DNA of 64,000 nucleotides from Bacillus sp. ISL-18 (GCF_018613415.1 NZ_JAGGQG010000006.1:354201-418200); one strand, 5' to 3'; positions 1 to 8,944 are shown, counted from the stretch's first letter. Made by a program: numbers and translations. Notes: generated from the letters alone by a model not told the origin.

Positions 1-1
1 C

Positions 2-595
2 GTAACGCTGAATGGATATTTACATACATTAAATCCTGCTGACGTGAAAGATGCTGAAGGCTTTATTCAAAAAACGTCTAGTTTACCCCTTCCTGATATT
101 TTTGAAGAGATACAAACAGGAACCTCTGAAACGGAAACGGCGATTTATCAAGTTCCACAAATTAGTTGGCGCCACTTTGAACGAGTGAATTTACCCGATG
201 GATTACTAGTGGCGGGTGATTCGCTGTGCCGAATCGATCCCGTGTTTGGACAAGGAATGAGTATGGCAGCATTGGAAGCCCTGGCAATTGGAGATTTCAT
301 CGCTTCCACATCACCAAGTAGGCAATTGAAAAAATTACAAAAAAAATTAGCAAAAATCATTGCCCCTGTCTGGTTAATGGTCATTTGTGAGGATTTTCGA
401 TATGAGGAGGTTAAAGGGAAAAAACCATTTGGTTTAAAGGTGCTGCAATGGTATGTTAAACAGATATTCTTATTGTCATCAAAAAATAATGCCATCTATA
501 AAGATTTAGTAAAAGTGACCAATCTAGTAAGTCCACCAACCATTCTATTTAAACCATCGACGATAAAAGAAGTTTTAAGACCTAATAAATTATGA
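2..595 (+). CDS. FAD-dependent monooxygenase, C-terminal part
   Basis: The reading frame is open to the left edge, so only the last 197 or so residues are visible and the start lies outside the window. The stretch VAGDSLCRIDPVFGQG followed by an alanine-rich helix is the second FAD-binding (GD) motif of aromatic-ring hydroxylase and squalene epoxidase type flavoproteins, where the aspartate contacts the ribityl chain of FAD. The substrate cannot be told from this part. The N-terminal dinucleotide-binding fold is expected upstream. No partner gene follows: the next unit has its own promoter at 653. Confidence 0.7.
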   Translation, partial: VTLNGYLHTLNPADVKDAEGFIQKTSSLPLPDIFEEIQTGTSETETAIYQVPQISWRHFERVNLPDGLLVAGDSLCRIDPVFGQGMSMAALEALAIGDFIASTSPSRQLKKLQKKLAKIIAPVWLMVICEDFRYEEVKGKKPFGLKVLQWYVKQIFLLSSKNNAIYKDLVKVTNLVSPPTILFKPSTIKEVLRPNKL

Positions 596-652
596 TTGGA
601 TAGGTAGATTCATAATAATTAGAAAACATCCTGCTTTTTCTGGTTTTCCATC

Positions 653-681
653 TTGACAATTTGCCCATTTCTATAGATAAT
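653..681 (+). promoter_or_regulatory. sigma-A promoter of the proBA T-box leader
   Basis: A perfect -35 TTGACA (653-658) and a -10 GATAAT (676-681) are separated by 17 bases. Transcription would start near 688, directly upstream of the T-box leader, which fits a leader of about 240 bases. Confidence 0.75.
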
Positions 682-689
682 CAAATAAA

Positions 690-927
690 TAAAAAAAGTA
701 AATGGTATGGGACTAGTAAACGATTGGAATGTGTTAGAGAGTGAAACCCAAAGGCTGAAAGGTTTCTCACAGAAAGATGGTTGAACCTGCCCTTTTAACA
801 GCTGCTTATGCAAACATAAGCCGTTTCCCTCGTTACGGGTTGAAGAGGATGCATTGCATCAATAAAGGTGGTACCGCGGAAACGATTTTTCCGTCCTTTT
901 TTAAGGACAGAAGAATCGTTTTTTTAT
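690..927 (+). promoter_or_regulatory. T-box riboswitch (proline) controlling proBA
   Basis: The leader has the standard T-box parts in order: an AGTA element near 714, an AGAGAG element near 735, a GAA just before a candidate specifier CCT at 786-788 (a proline codon), and the conserved T-box AAAGGTGGTACCGCGG at 865-880, followed by the attenuator hairpin. Known T-box logic is that uncharged tRNA binds the specifier and the T-box and stabilises an antiterminator. Specifier identity and the downstream proline biosynthesis genes agree, so induction by proline starvation is the natural inference. The specifier assignment is by eye. Confidence 0.9.
881..927 (+). terminator. attenuator of the proBA T-box
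   Basis: AACGATTTTTCCGTCC pairs with GGACAGAAGAATCGTT (one small bulge) and is followed by a run of T. The 5' arm overlaps the region that would form the antiterminator with the T-box bases. Confidence 0.85.
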
Positions 928-955
928 TTTTTAACATGAAAGGTCGTACGAAAAA

Positions 956-2068
956 ATGAAAAAACAGCTGGTGGTCGTAAAAATTGGAAGCAGTTCATTA
1001 ACCAATGCGACAGGATCCATTTCCGAAGAAAAAATGCGTGATCATGTGGAGGCACTTGCCTGCTTAAAAGCAAAAGGACATGAAGTGATCCTGATTTCAT
1101 CCGGTGCTGTTGCAGCAGGATTCGGCTCCCTTGGCTATCCGGCAAGACCCAAAACGACAGCTGGGAAACAGGCCGCCGCCGCAGTTGGACAAGGGCTATT
1201 AATGCAGCATTACATTGATCTTTTTAATGAGTTTGATATGGTGCCAGCCCAAATGTTATTAACGAGAGAAGATTTTTACAGCCAGACACGCTTTCAAAAT
1301 CTTTTTTCTACGATCCATGAGCTGCTCGGGCGGGGTGTCATCCCTATCATAAATGAAAATGATTCGGTTTCGATTGAGGAATTAACTTTTGGTGACAACG
1401 ATTTGTTATCGGCTCTCGTCAGCGGCTTCTTACATGCCAATGCCTTGATTATTTTAACAGACATTAATGGGCTTTATGATGGCAATCCCAACGTATCAAA
1501 GGATGCGAAAAAGTTTAATTTTATCCCAGAGGTTTCGGATGAGCTGCTTAGTTTTGCTGGGGAAAGTGGTTCATCTGTCGGCACTGGCGGAATGAAATCA
1601 AAATTGCAGGCAGCAAAAAAGGCTCTATCTCTTGGTGTCAGCGTTTTTGTTGGTACTGGGAAAGGGAAGGAAAAGCTAGCCGATATTCTAGCGGGTAAAG
1701 GCGATGGAACCTATATTGGCGGTCCCTTTCATACACAAATGCAAATGAGAAAGCAATGGATTGCATATCATTCCCAAGTCGGCGGTGTCATTGAAATCGA
1801 TGATGGGGCAGAAAATGCCATTATGTTCCATGGGAAAAGTCTATTGCCCGTAGGAGTCACAAAAGTAGATGGGGACTTTAATGCCTTGGATGTCGTGGAA
1901 GTGAGAAATCAAAAAGGGAAATTAGTCGGTAAAGGACAGGTTTTTTATTCCGCGAAGGATTTAGTAAGTGTCAAGGGCTTGCCTAGTGAACAAGCGAAAA
2001 GTTTTTCAATAAACAAAAAAGCAGAAGTGATTCATCGTGATAACTGGGTCAAACTACCAAAGGAGTGA
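956..2068 (+). CDS. proB: Glutamate 5-kinase
   Basis: This 370-residue protein catalyses the first step of proline synthesis, ATP-dependent phosphorylation of glutamate to gamma-glutamyl phosphate, in the cytosol. The amino acid kinase domain starts with [11 protein letters not shown] near residue 8 and contains the INENDSVS and [11 protein letters not shown] segments typical of the family. The last hundred or so residues form a PUA domain, as in full-length ProB. The ribosome binding site before this ATG is weak (AAAGGT, about 13 bases away), but the start matches the family. It is followed seven bases later by proA and is under the T-box leader upstream. Confidence 0.95.
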   Translation: MKKQLVVVKIGSSSLTNATGSISEEKMRDHVEALACLKAKGHEVILISSGAVAAGFGSLGYPARPKTTAGKQAAAAVGQGLLMQHYIDLFNEFDMVPAQMLLTREDFYSQTRFQNLFSTIHELLGRGVIPIINENDSVSIEELTFGDNDLLSALVSGFLHANALIILTDINGLYDGNPNVSKDAKKFNFIPEVSDELLSFAGESGSSVGTGGMKSKLQAAKKALSLGVSVFVGTGKGKEKLADILAGKGDGTYIGGPFHTQMQMRKQWIAYHSQVGGVIEIDDGAENAIMFHGKSLLPVGVTKVDGDFNALDVVEVRNQKGKLVGKGQVFYSAKDLVSVKGLPSEQAKSFSINKKAEVIHRDNWVKLPKE

Positions 2069-2075
2069 TTGGAGA

Positions 2076-3317
2076 ATGGGAGAACTGTTGCAGAAAGCAA
2101 AGAAATTAAAAAAGGCGTCAAAGCAATTGGGGATCATTTCGACTGGTGAAAAAAATGCGGCATTGTTGAAAGTAGCGGATCATCTCTTAACGGAGAAAGA
2201 ATTCATCCTCGAAGAGAATGCTAAGGATTTACAAGCAGGAAAAGAACGAGGACTTTCTGAATCCCTCCTTGACCGCTTGCTTTTAACAGAGGAAAGAATA
2301 GAACAGATTGTGGATGGTGTGAGGCAATTAGTTCAGTTAGATGATCCAATTGGCGAAACAATTGAAGCTTGGGAGAGACCGAACGGTTTACAAATTGAAA
2401 CGATTCGAGTCCCGCTTGGAGTGGTCGGTATGGTCTACGAGGCCCGTCCAAACGTAACGGTGGATGCCGGAAGTCTTTGTTTAAAAGCGGGGAATGCAGT
2501 GCTGTTACGCGGTAGTTCCTCTGCTATTTATTCCAATAAAGCTCTTGTTCAGGTCATGCGTGAGGCCTTAGAAGGAACGGCAATCCCTATGGATGCTGTA
2601 CAATTGCTGGAGGATACGAGCCGCGAAACTGCCTCTGAAATGTTCAAATTAAATGATTATCTCGATGTTCTGATCCCACGCGGCGGGGCGGGATTGATTC
2701 AAACCGTTGTTCAGAATGCGACGGTGCCTGTATTGGAGACCGGCGTTGGAAACTGCCATATCTTTATTGACGAAACTGCCGAAAAGGAAATGGCGATTGA
2801 AATTGCCATCAATGCAAAGTTACATCGTCCATCCGTTTGTAATGCCGCTGAAACGGTTTTAATCCATGAAAACTGGCAGTATACTTCAGAATTATTAAGC
2901 CGTTTGCAAGATAAACAGGTTGAACTGCGCGGTGATCATTCGTTAGTTTCAGCTTATCCGTTTGTGAAACCAGCAACCGAGGAAGATTGGGCCAGTGAAT
3001 TTTTAGCCCCAATTTTGGCAGTGAAACAAGTGAGCGATGTGAGTGAAGCGATTAACCATATTGACCAATATGGAACGAAGCATTCAGAAGCCATCATCGG
3101 TGAGAATGAGGAAAATGTTCATTTATTCTTCCGAGCTATAGATGCTGCCGTCCTTTATCATAATGCGTCCACTCGTTTTACAGATGGAGAACAGTTTGGC
3201 TATGGCGCTGAAATTGGAATTAGCACACAAAAACTTCATGCCCGTGGTCCAATGGGTCTAAAAGCGTTAACCACGACGAAAGCGATTGTCCGCGGAACAG
3301 GACAAATTCGTTCGTGA
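2076..3317 (+). CDS. proA: Gamma-glutamyl phosphate reductase
   Basis: This enzyme of 413 residues reduces gamma-glutamyl phosphate to glutamate 5-semialdehyde with NADPH, the second step of proline synthesis, and works together with ProB. It has the aldehyde dehydrogenase fold; the catalytic cysteine is in [11 protein letters not shown] (about residue 255). The frame opens further upstream inside proB, but the ATG at 2076 is preceded by AAAGGAG at 2059-2065 and gives the normal family N-terminus, so I use it. proB and proA are seven bases apart, which indicates one transcript. A third gene for the final reductase (proC/proI) is not in this window. Confidence 0.95.
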   Translation: MGELLQKAKKLKKASKQLGIISTGEKNAALLKVADHLLTEKEFILEENAKDLQAGKERGLSESLLDRLLLTEERIEQIVDGVRQLVQLDDPIGETIEAWERPNGLQIETIRVPLGVVGMVYEARPNVTVDAGSLCLKAGNAVLLRGSSSAIYSNKALVQVMREALEGTAIPMDAVQLLEDTSRETASEMFKLNDYLDVLIPRGGAGLIQTVVQNATVPVLETGVGNCHIFIDETAEKEMAIEIAINAKLHRPSVCNAAETVLIHENWQYTSELLSRLQDKQVELRGDHSLVSAYPFVKPATEEDWASEFLAPILAVKQVSDVSEAINHIDQYGTKHSEAIIGENEENVHLFFRAIDAAVLYHNASTRFTDGEQFGYGAEIGISTQKLHARGPMGLKALTTTKAIVRGTGQIRS

Positions 3318-3325
3318 TTTTTGGG

Positions 3326-3354
3326 AAATAGTGCAGAAATGCGCTATTTTTTTT
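3326..3354 (+). terminator. terminator after proBA
   Basis: AAATAGTGC pairs with GCGCTATTT (one G-T wobble) around a six-base loop and runs into a T tract. Confidence 0.8.
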
Positions 3355-3360
3355 ATGCTT

Positions 3361-3369
3361 TGATATAAT
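3361..3369 (+). promoter_or_regulatory. extended -10 promoter of the helicase gene
   Basis: TGATATAAT is a TGn-TATAAT extended -10 element directly after the proBA terminator and about 45 bases before the helicase start. I see no good -35, as is common for extended -10 promoters. Confidence 0.5.
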
Positions 3370-3411
3370 GGAATACAAACATGTATTCTCATGAGGTAAG
3401 TTGGTGAGCTT

Positions 3412-5688
3412 GTGGCAAGTGACATTCATATATCAGTAAGAACACTTGTAGAGCATGTTTTTAAGAGCGGCAGTATTGACGCACGGTTCCGTTCGCAAAC
3501 AGCTCTGTTGGATGGAACACGGATCCATCAAAAAATTCAAAAGACCTATCAAGATGGTGATCAGAAGGAAGTATTGGTAAGTACCAAGATTGAGTATGAT
3601 GGTCTCACATTCACGATTGATGGGAGATGTGACGGTCTTATATTCCACGATGACAAGATCACCATTGACGAAATTAAATCCTTTTCCCAGCCATTTGATC
3701 AACTGGAAGCAGAAGGTTATCCGGTTCATTGGGCTCAAGCTAAAATGTATGCCTATATAGTGGCATTGGACAAGGAACTGGAAGAAATTGATGTCCAGTT
3801 AACCTATGTTCACGTTGAAACGGAAGAGAAAAAATCACTTAGGCAGACGTATACATTTTTAGAGCTGACGAGATTTGTCATGGAGGTTATCGCAAGCTAT
3901 GCTCCCTATGCCAAATTGCTGAATGACCATCGTTTGAAACGAAATGAAAGCTGTAGAGAGCTAGCATTTCCGTTTAAAACATACCGCAATGGACAAAGAA
4001 AATTAGCAGGTGCCGTATATAAGATGATTGTCGACAAAAAGAATTTATTTGCAAAAGCTCCAACAGGGATTGGAAAAACCATTTCCACACTTTTTCCAGC
4101 CATGAAAGCAATCGGTGAAGGAGAGCTAAACCGAATTTTCTATCTTACTGCCAAAACGATTACCCGAACGTCGGCGGAAGAAGCGTTTTCGCGGATGGAA
4201 TCCTGCGGGCTATGTACCAAGACGGTTACCATTACGGCAAAGGACAAGGTCTGTTTCCAAGAGGAAACCAATTGTCAAAAGGATATTTGTGAGTTTGCAA
4301 ATGGTTATTATGATCGGATTAATGATGCGATATTCGATATTCTCTCAAACGAAAACCAGCTTACACGTAAAGTGATAGAAAGCTATGCACGGAAGTATAC
4401 AGTCTGCCCGTTTGAATATTCCCTTGATCTCGCCTATTCGGTTGATGCCATTATTTGTGATTATAATTATATCTTTGACCCGCGTGTTTCATTAAAACGT
4501 TTGTTAGAAGAGCAAAAGAAATCCACCGCTTTATTGGTGGATGAAGCGCATAATCTTATCGACCGCGGCCGGGAGATGTTTTCTGCCTCTTTAAGCAAGG
4601 AGCCTTTTCTTCAATTGAAAAAGGAATATAAAGGAGTCAATCAGACTATATACGACGCTGCCAGTAAAATGAATGCCTGGTTCATTCAATTAAAAAAGAG
4701 CCATGAAAGTCAAAAGGAATTTGTTTTAGAACAGCTTGAAGAAGACTTTTTAGAAGAAATCCGCCAATTTGCCATGATCTCAGAACAAGTTTTGCCACTC
4801 GACACTTCACCATTGTTACTGGAAACTTATTTTATGGTCAACCAATTTATCAAAATTGCTGAATTACTAGATGACCATTTTATCATTTATGGCGAAAAAG
4901 AACGGAATAATCTAAAAATCAAATTGTTTTGTTTGAATCCATCCCAGCTGCTTCAGCAAATGGGAAAGGGATACCGCGCAAAGATATTTTTCTCCGCAAC
5001 GCTTTCTCCGCTGCCCTATTATCAGGAGATTCTGGGCGGCGGTAAAGAGGATTATGCCTTAAACATCCCCTCACCGTTTAGTGAAGAGCAGGTAGAAGTG
5101 TTTATTAAACCATTGTCGACCCGATACCGCGATCGCGAACGAACGAAGAATGCGATCGTTACCGTCATTCAATCGCTGCTAAAAAAACGTCCGGGAAATT
5201 ACTTGATTTTCTTTCCATCTTATCAATATTTACTAGACGTTTACGAGCAGTTTAAACTGGCCGATGATACCACCCAAACACTCATCCAAGAATCTGGGAT
5301 GACGGAGAGAAAAAGAGAAGACTTTCTAGCTGCATTTAAACCTGACCAAACCGAGACATTGGTTGGATTTGCTGTTCTTGGAGGAATTTTTTCAGAGGGG
5401 GTGGATTTAATTGGCGATCGTTTAAATGGTGTAGTGGTGATTGGGGTAGGCTTACCACAGCTTTGTTTCGAAAGAAATCTGATTAAAGACCATTTTGCTT
5501 CCCTTGGGAAGAATGGCTATGACTATGCCTATGTGTATCCGGGGATTAACAAAGTATTACAGGCGGGCGGAAGATTGATTCGCTCTGAACAGGATCATGG
5601 GACGATTGTTTTAGTCGACGATCGCTTCTTACAAAGGCCGTATCAACAGTTACTGCCGAGTGAATGGAGACAATTCACTCTCATTTAA
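3412..5688 (+). CDS. PD-(D/E)XK nuclease fused to XPD/DinG-type Fe-S helicase
   Basis: The 758-residue protein carries two parts. Residues 1-150 hold a RecB/Cas4-like nuclease core with D74 in GRCDGLI and the E87-x-K89 pair in TIDEIKS. From about residue 185 there is a superfamily 2 helicase of the XPD/Rad3/DinG type with Walker A APTGIGKT (216-223), a DEAH box (LLVDEAHNL), four cysteines between them (VCFQEETNC, DIC, VCPFEYS region) that fit an iron-sulfur cluster, and a C-terminal helicase domain (GIFSEGVDLIGDR, QAGGRLIRS). A DNA repair or recombination role is inferred. The start is GTG; an in-frame TAA at 3397 excludes a longer protein, and the ribosome binding site is weak. It is transcribed alone between two terminators. 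Confidence 0.85.
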   Translation: MASDIHISVRTLVEHVFKSGSIDARFRSQTALLDGTRIHQKIQKTYQDGDQKEVLVSTKIEYDGLTFTIDGRCDGLIFHDDKITIDEIKSFSQPFDQLEAEGYPVHWAQAKMYAYIVALDKELEEIDVQLTYVHVETEEKKSLRQTYTFLELTRFVMEVIASYAPYAKLLNDHRLKRNESCRELAFPFKTYRNGQRKLAGAVYKMIVDKKNLFAKAPTGIGKTISTLFPAMKAIGEGELNRIFYLTAKTITRTSAEEAFSRMESCGLCTKTVTITAKDKVCFQEETNCQKDICEFANGYYDRINDAIFDILSNENQLTRKVIESYARKYTVCPFEYSLDLAYSVDAIICDYNYIFDPRVSLKRLLEEQKKSTALLVDEAHNLIDRGREMFSASLSKEPFLQLKKEYKGVNQTIYDAASKMNAWFIQLKKSHESQKEFVLEQLEEDFLEEIRQFAMISEQVLPLDTSPLLLETYFMVNQFIKIAELLDDHFIIYGEKERNNLKIKLFCLNPSQLLQQMGKGYRAKIFFSATLSPLPYYQEILGGGKEDYALNIPSPFSEEQVEVFIKPLSTRYRDRERTKNAIVTVIQSLLKKRPGNYLIFFPSYQYLLDVYEQFKLADDTTQTLIQESGMTERKREDFLAAFKPDQTETLVGFAVLGGIFSEGVDLIGDRLNGVVVIGVGLPQLCFERNLIKDHFASLGKNGYDYAYVYPGINKVLQAGGRLIRSEQDHGTIVLVDDRFLQRPYQQLLPSEWRQFTLI

Positions 5689-5700
5689 ATCATATTTTTA

Positions 5701-5730
5701 AAAGCCGCCAAAAAATGGGCGGCTTATTTA
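5701..5730 (+). terminator. terminator after the helicase gene
   Basis: AAGCCGCC pairs with GGCGGCTT around a seven- to nine-base loop; the tail ATTTATTTT is T-rich. Confidence 0.75.
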
Positions 5731-5743
5731 TTTTACATTTTCG

Positions 5744-5772
5744 TGTCAAGTTTGGAACTTGCTTCATATAAT
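5744..5772 (+). promoter_or_regulatory. feo promoter region with an inverted repeat
   Basis: A -10 TATAAT lies at 5767-5772. The -35 region is poor (TGTCAA at 5744-5749 with 17-base spacing). The spacer contains AAGTT-TGG-AACTT (5748-5760), a symmetrical element in a position where a repressor or activator would act. It does not resemble a classical Fur box. Confidence 0.4.
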
Positions 5773-5820
5773 TAAAGAAAAGTTGCGCACGGTAAAAACT
5801 TTAGAAAAGGGGAAAGAGAA

Positions 5821-6075
5821 ATGGCTAATACTAAAAAAATCAAATTGGTGAATGGAGAAAAAGGAAATGTAATCAAAATTACGTCGTTAAATTTAGAGGG
5901 TGTAATGAGAAGAAGATTATTAGATTTGGGATTTGTTGCCGGGGCGTTAGTGGAAGTCGTCCGTAAAAGTCCATTAGGAGACCCGATTGCCTTCCGGGTA
6001 AGTCAAACTACGATTGCCCTCCGTAAAGAGGAAAGCTCACAAATTGAAGGGGAGCTGTTATTAAATGGGGAATGA
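5821..6075 (+). CDS. feoA: Ferrous iron transport protein A
   Basis: This small cytosolic SH3-like protein of 84 residues is the FeoA partner of the FeoB ferrous iron transporter. The segment RRRLLDLGFVAGALVEVVRKSP, split here between the conserved LLDLGF and the following GDPIAFRV strand, is the family signature. It starts at an ATG behind GGGGAAAGAG and overlaps feoB by eleven bases, so the two are probably translationally coupled. Its job in the complex, modulating FeoB activity, comes from family knowledge. Confidence 0.93.
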   Translation: MANTKKIKLVNGEKGNVIKITSLNLEGVMRRRLLDLGFVAGALVEVVRKSPLGDPIAFRVSQTTIALRKEESSQIEGELLLNGE

Positions 6076-6754
6076 ATTCCGAATTGCACTAGCAGGTAAC
6101 CCGAACACAGGGAAGAGCACCTTGTTCAATGCTTTAACAGGCTTAAGGCAGCATACTGGAAATTGGGCAGGGAAGACAGTTACCCTTGCAGAAGGCAGCG
6201 TTCCGTTCAAAGATAAGACCTTCCATTTAATCGACCTGCCCGGAACCTATTCCCTTTTTTCAAATTCAACAGATGAAGAGGTTGCTAGAAATTATATTGT
6301 TTTCGAAAAGCCGGATGTTACCCTTGTTGTCTTGGATGCGACCTCATTGGAGCGTAATTTCAATCTTGCCTTACAGGTATTAGAAATGACAAAAAATGTG
6401 GTGATTTGTATCAATCTCATTGATGTAGCAGAGCAGCAAGGCATCCATATCAATGAACGGCTGTTAACAAATCGGTTAGGTGTACCGGTGATAAAAATTT
6501 CCGCTCGGAATAAAGTAGGCTTTCCTATGCTGCTTGATACGATTGATCGAATTGTAACGGGAAAAATAGAATGCCATCCCGCCCAAATGAAATATCCTCA
6601 AGAAATTGAAGAAAAGATCAACATCATTGAACCAAAGGTTCGTGATCTGGTGGGGAATTATATATCCTCTCGCTGGGTTTCTCTCAGACTACTAGACGGA
6701 GATGAGACGCTTCTTAACGAGATTACTAAACGAATGGTGCCGGAGGAGGTCTAG
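6065..6754 (+). CDS. feoB: FeoB GTPase half (split FeoB)
   Basis: This 229-residue protein is only the N-terminal half of FeoB. It has the G1 loop GNPNTGKS (11-18), the G3 motif DLPG (57-60), the G4 motif NLID (117-120) and a trailing helical region that fits the GDI domain. In most bacteria this is fused to the permease. Here a stop codon at 6752-6754 ends the protein, and a new start with the ribosome binding site GGAGGAGG follows after two bases. Together the halves total 686 residues, close to a normal FeoB, so the split is clean rather than a degrading mutation. It should hydrolyse GTP to gate iron uptake by the next protein. Confidence 0.9.
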   Translation: MGNEFRIALAGNPNTGKSTLFNALTGLRQHTGNWAGKTVTLAEGSVPFKDKTFHLIDLPGTYSLFSNSTDEEVARNYIVFEKPDVTLVVLDATSLERNFNLALQVLEMTKNVVICINLIDVAEQQGIHINERLLTNRLGVPVIKISARNKVGFPMLLDTIDRIVTGKIECHPAQMKYPQEIEEKINIIEPKVRDLVGNYISSRWVSLRLLDGDETLLNEITKRMVPEEV

Positions 6755-6756
6755 AA

Positions 6757-8130
6757 ATGAGCATTCAAGAGCTATTTACCGAGGCCCAGTCCTTGTCGAC
6801 ATCGAAACTGCGGGATGAAATTGTCCAGCGGCTTTATGATCGAAGCCGTCAATTATGCAATGAAGGAATCTCTTATACGAAATCAAAACAGGATACGCGG
6901 ACCGAAAAACTGGATAGCATCTTTACCTCTCCTATCTTTGGCTTCCCGATTATGATAACTATGTTAGGGGTGCTGTTTTATTTAACCATCGCTGGGGCAA
7001 ATATACCGTCTTCATTACTCGCTGAATTATTTGGCTTCATAGAAGGGAAAATAACCTTCCTCTTCCATGCCATTCATGCTCCTGATTGGCTCCATGGAGT
7101 GTTAGTGTTGGGTTTATATAGGGGGACAACGTGGGTCATAAGTGTTATGCTGCCACCGATGGCGATCTTTTTTCCAGCCTTTTCCCTATTAGAGAATTAT
7201 GGATACCTTCCGCGAGTTGCTTTTAATATGGACCGCTTATTTAAACGAGTCGGGGCTCATGGGAAACAATCGTTAACAATGGCAATGGGATTTGGCTGTA
7301 ACGCTGCCGCTGTTATTTCGACCAGAATAATTGAATCACCAAGAGAAAGAATGCTGGCCATTTTAACGAATAATTTTGTCCCATGTAATGGCCGGTGGGG
7401 GACCTTAATCTTGTTAGCATCCTTATTCATGGCCGCTAATTTTACCGGCGGCTTAAAATCACTCATTACCACAGGAGTAATTGTAGGAATTGTCTTATTT
7501 GGAATAATTGTGACCTTCTTTGTCTCTTGGGCGCTATCGAAAACAGCACTTAAAGGGATTCCTACCCATTATACGTTAGAACTGCCGCCCTACCGTAAAC
7601 CGAAAATTCTTGATACTGTGATTCGTTCTTCCTTAACAAAATCATGGTCGGTATTAGTCCGTGCTGTTAAAGTGGCAGCCCCGGCAGCGATTCTTACGTG
7701 GGTGTTTGCTAATATTTATATTGGTGACACCAGTATCCTCATGTATGCGGTAAATTTCTTAGACCCGTTTGGAAAATTGCTCGGTCTTGATGGCTATATC
7801 ATGATGGCGTTTATCCTTGGTCTGCCTGCGAATGAAATTGTCCTGCCCATTCTTTTAATGGGCTATCTATCAACAGGATCGTTAACGGAAGTGGATAATT
7901 TAGTTGATTTAAAACAAATTTTCCTAGACCATGGCTGGACGTGGCTTACTGCACTTAACATGATGCTATTCTCCCTCTTGCATTATCCATGTGGTACCAC
8001 GTTATTAAATATCTATAAAGAAACTAAAAGTAAAAAATGGACGTTTCTTGCCTTCCTAATTCCAACCGTCATTGCAATCGTTATTCCACTTATCATCACA
8101 CAGACCGTAAGAATGTTCGGTTTAGTCTAG
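6757..8130 (+). CDS. feoB: FeoB permease half (split FeoB)
   Basis: This 457-residue membrane protein is the transport half of FeoB. It starts with about 60 polar residues and then has many hydrophobic helices with two Gate domains. The conserved cysteine motifs GFGCNAAAV and FVPCNGRWG and the late CGTTLL are visible. It imports Fe(II) across the cytoplasmic membrane together with FeoA and the separate GTPase half. It follows the GTPase gene by two bases. Databases may call such permease halves nucleoside recognition domain proteins, but the position after a FeoB G-domain settles the role. Confidence 0.9.
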   Translation: MSIQELFTEAQSLSTSKLRDEIVQRLYDRSRQLCNEGISYTKSKQDTRTEKLDSIFTSPIFGFPIMITMLGVLFYLTIAGANIPSSLLAELFGFIEGKITFLFHAIHAPDWLHGVLVLGLYRGTTWVISVMLPPMAIFFPAFSLLENYGYLPRVAFNMDRLFKRVGAHGKQSLTMAMGFGCNAAAVISTRIIESPRERMLAILTNNFVPCNGRWGTLILLASLFMAANFTGGLKSLITTGVIVGIVLFGIIVTFFVSWALSKTALKGIPTHYTLELPPYRKPKILDTVIRSSLTKSWSVLVRAVKVAAPAAILTWVFANIYIGDTSILMYAVNFLDPFGKLLGLDGYIMMAFILGLPANEIVLPILLMGYLSTGSLTEVDNLVDLKQIFLDHGWTWLTALNMMLFSLLHYPCGTTLLNIYKETKSKKWTFLAFLIPTVIAIVIPLIITQTVRMFGLV

Positions 8131-8137
8131 ATTTATA

Positions 8138-8175
8138 ACAAATGCCCGCCAATTGAAATTAGCGGGCCTTTGTTT
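8138..8175 (+). terminator. terminator between feo operon and the convergent small gene
   Basis: GCCCGC (8144-8149) pairs with GCGGGC (8162-8167); T-rich on the plus side (CTTTGTTT) and usable from the minus side (ATTTGTTAT). Confidence 0.75.
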
Positions 8176-8180
8176 AGACT

Positions 8181-8477
8181 CTATTTCTTTTTTTGTATTT
8201 CCTCTGTGATCACAAAGGCAAGGTCATCATTTCCAAATAAAGAGAGTACGCCGAGTAATGTTTCATCGGCAATTTCTCCCGCTTCTTCTTTGGGGACGGT
8301 TAACTCGATGGCCTCTCTTAGGGCAGGATTGGAAGATTGGTTCGGATATGCCCGTAAGTATACTTCTTCGGGATCGAGGTCATGATTGACGCACCACTGG
8401 GCAAAGACGAGGATCATCATTTTTTCTTCCCCTTGGTAGTGTTGAATAATCTTTTCTTCTAATTCTTTTGAATTCAT
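8181..8477 (-). CDS. Conserved small acidic protein, function unknown
   Basis: This 98-residue soluble protein starts at an ATG behind AAAGGAGAT. It is rich in acidic residues, has no signal peptide or membrane segment, and looks mostly helical. I do not recognise a named family with certainty, although it has the look of a conserved Bacillus cytosolic protein. It is a single-gene unit convergent with the feo operon and shares its terminator. Confidence 0.7.
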   Translation of the reverse strand: MNSKELEEKIIQHYQGEEKMMILVFAQWCVNHDLDPEEVYLRAYPNQSSNPALREAIELTVPKEEAGEIADETLLGVLSLFGNDDLAFVITEEIQKKK

Positions 8478-8626
8478 CTAAATATCTCCTTTATAGCACT
8501 TAAAAAATTTCAGGAACCAATGATTATATCTCTAATAGTACCATAAAAACATGGGTAAAATTTGGTATGGACATGCTTTTATGAGATACTGTCTATATTC
8601 TTATTTATTGGAAAGGGGAGTTTTAG

Positions 8627-8905
8627 GTGAGCAAAATTGAAGTAGGCGAAATCTTTACCATTAGTGATGAAAGTAATGAGGAGCAGGAAGTAGAAGTACT
8701 AGGAGTCATGACGATTGAGGGAAATGATTACGTTGCAGTTGCCTTTGCTGATGACGTTAGACAAGAAGAAACAGAAGAAGATATTGATATCTTCTTTTTA
8801 AAGGTTGATGAAGAGGGTGATTTTTCCGCGATTGAAAGTGATGAGGAATTTGATAAAGTTTCCGCAGCATTCGATGAAATGATGGACGAAGAAGAAGAAG
8901 AATGA
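8627..8905 (+). CDS. DUF1292 family protein (YrzB-like)
   Basis: This very acidic protein of 92 residues matches the DUF1292 pattern: an N-terminal GEIFTISDE strand, EVEVLGVMTIEGNDYVAV in two parts, and the IDIFFLKVDEEGDFSAIESD core, ending in a glutamate run. Family members are small cytosolic proteins of unknown function; in other Bacillus one copy lies near the Holliday junction resolvase gene, but this copy is isolated. The start is GTG at 8627 behind AAAGGGGAG. Confidence 0.85.
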   Translation: MSKIEVGEIFTISDESNEEQEVEVLGVMTIEGNDYVAVAFADDVRQEETEEDIDIFFLKVDEEGDFSAIESDEEFDKVSAAFDEMMDEEEEE

Positions 8906-8913
8906 TTAGGTCA

Positions 8914-8944
8914 AAGAGAGGGATTAGCCCTCTCTTTTTTTTTG
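8914..8944 (+). terminator. terminator after the DUF1292 gene
   Basis: AAGAGAGGG and CCCTCTCTT flank a short loop and run into nine or more T. Confidence 0.85.

Noticed and set aside
777..959. 60-codon frame across the T-box leader
   Set aside because: It lies in the structured leader and through the attenuator; no start signal and no protein-like composition.
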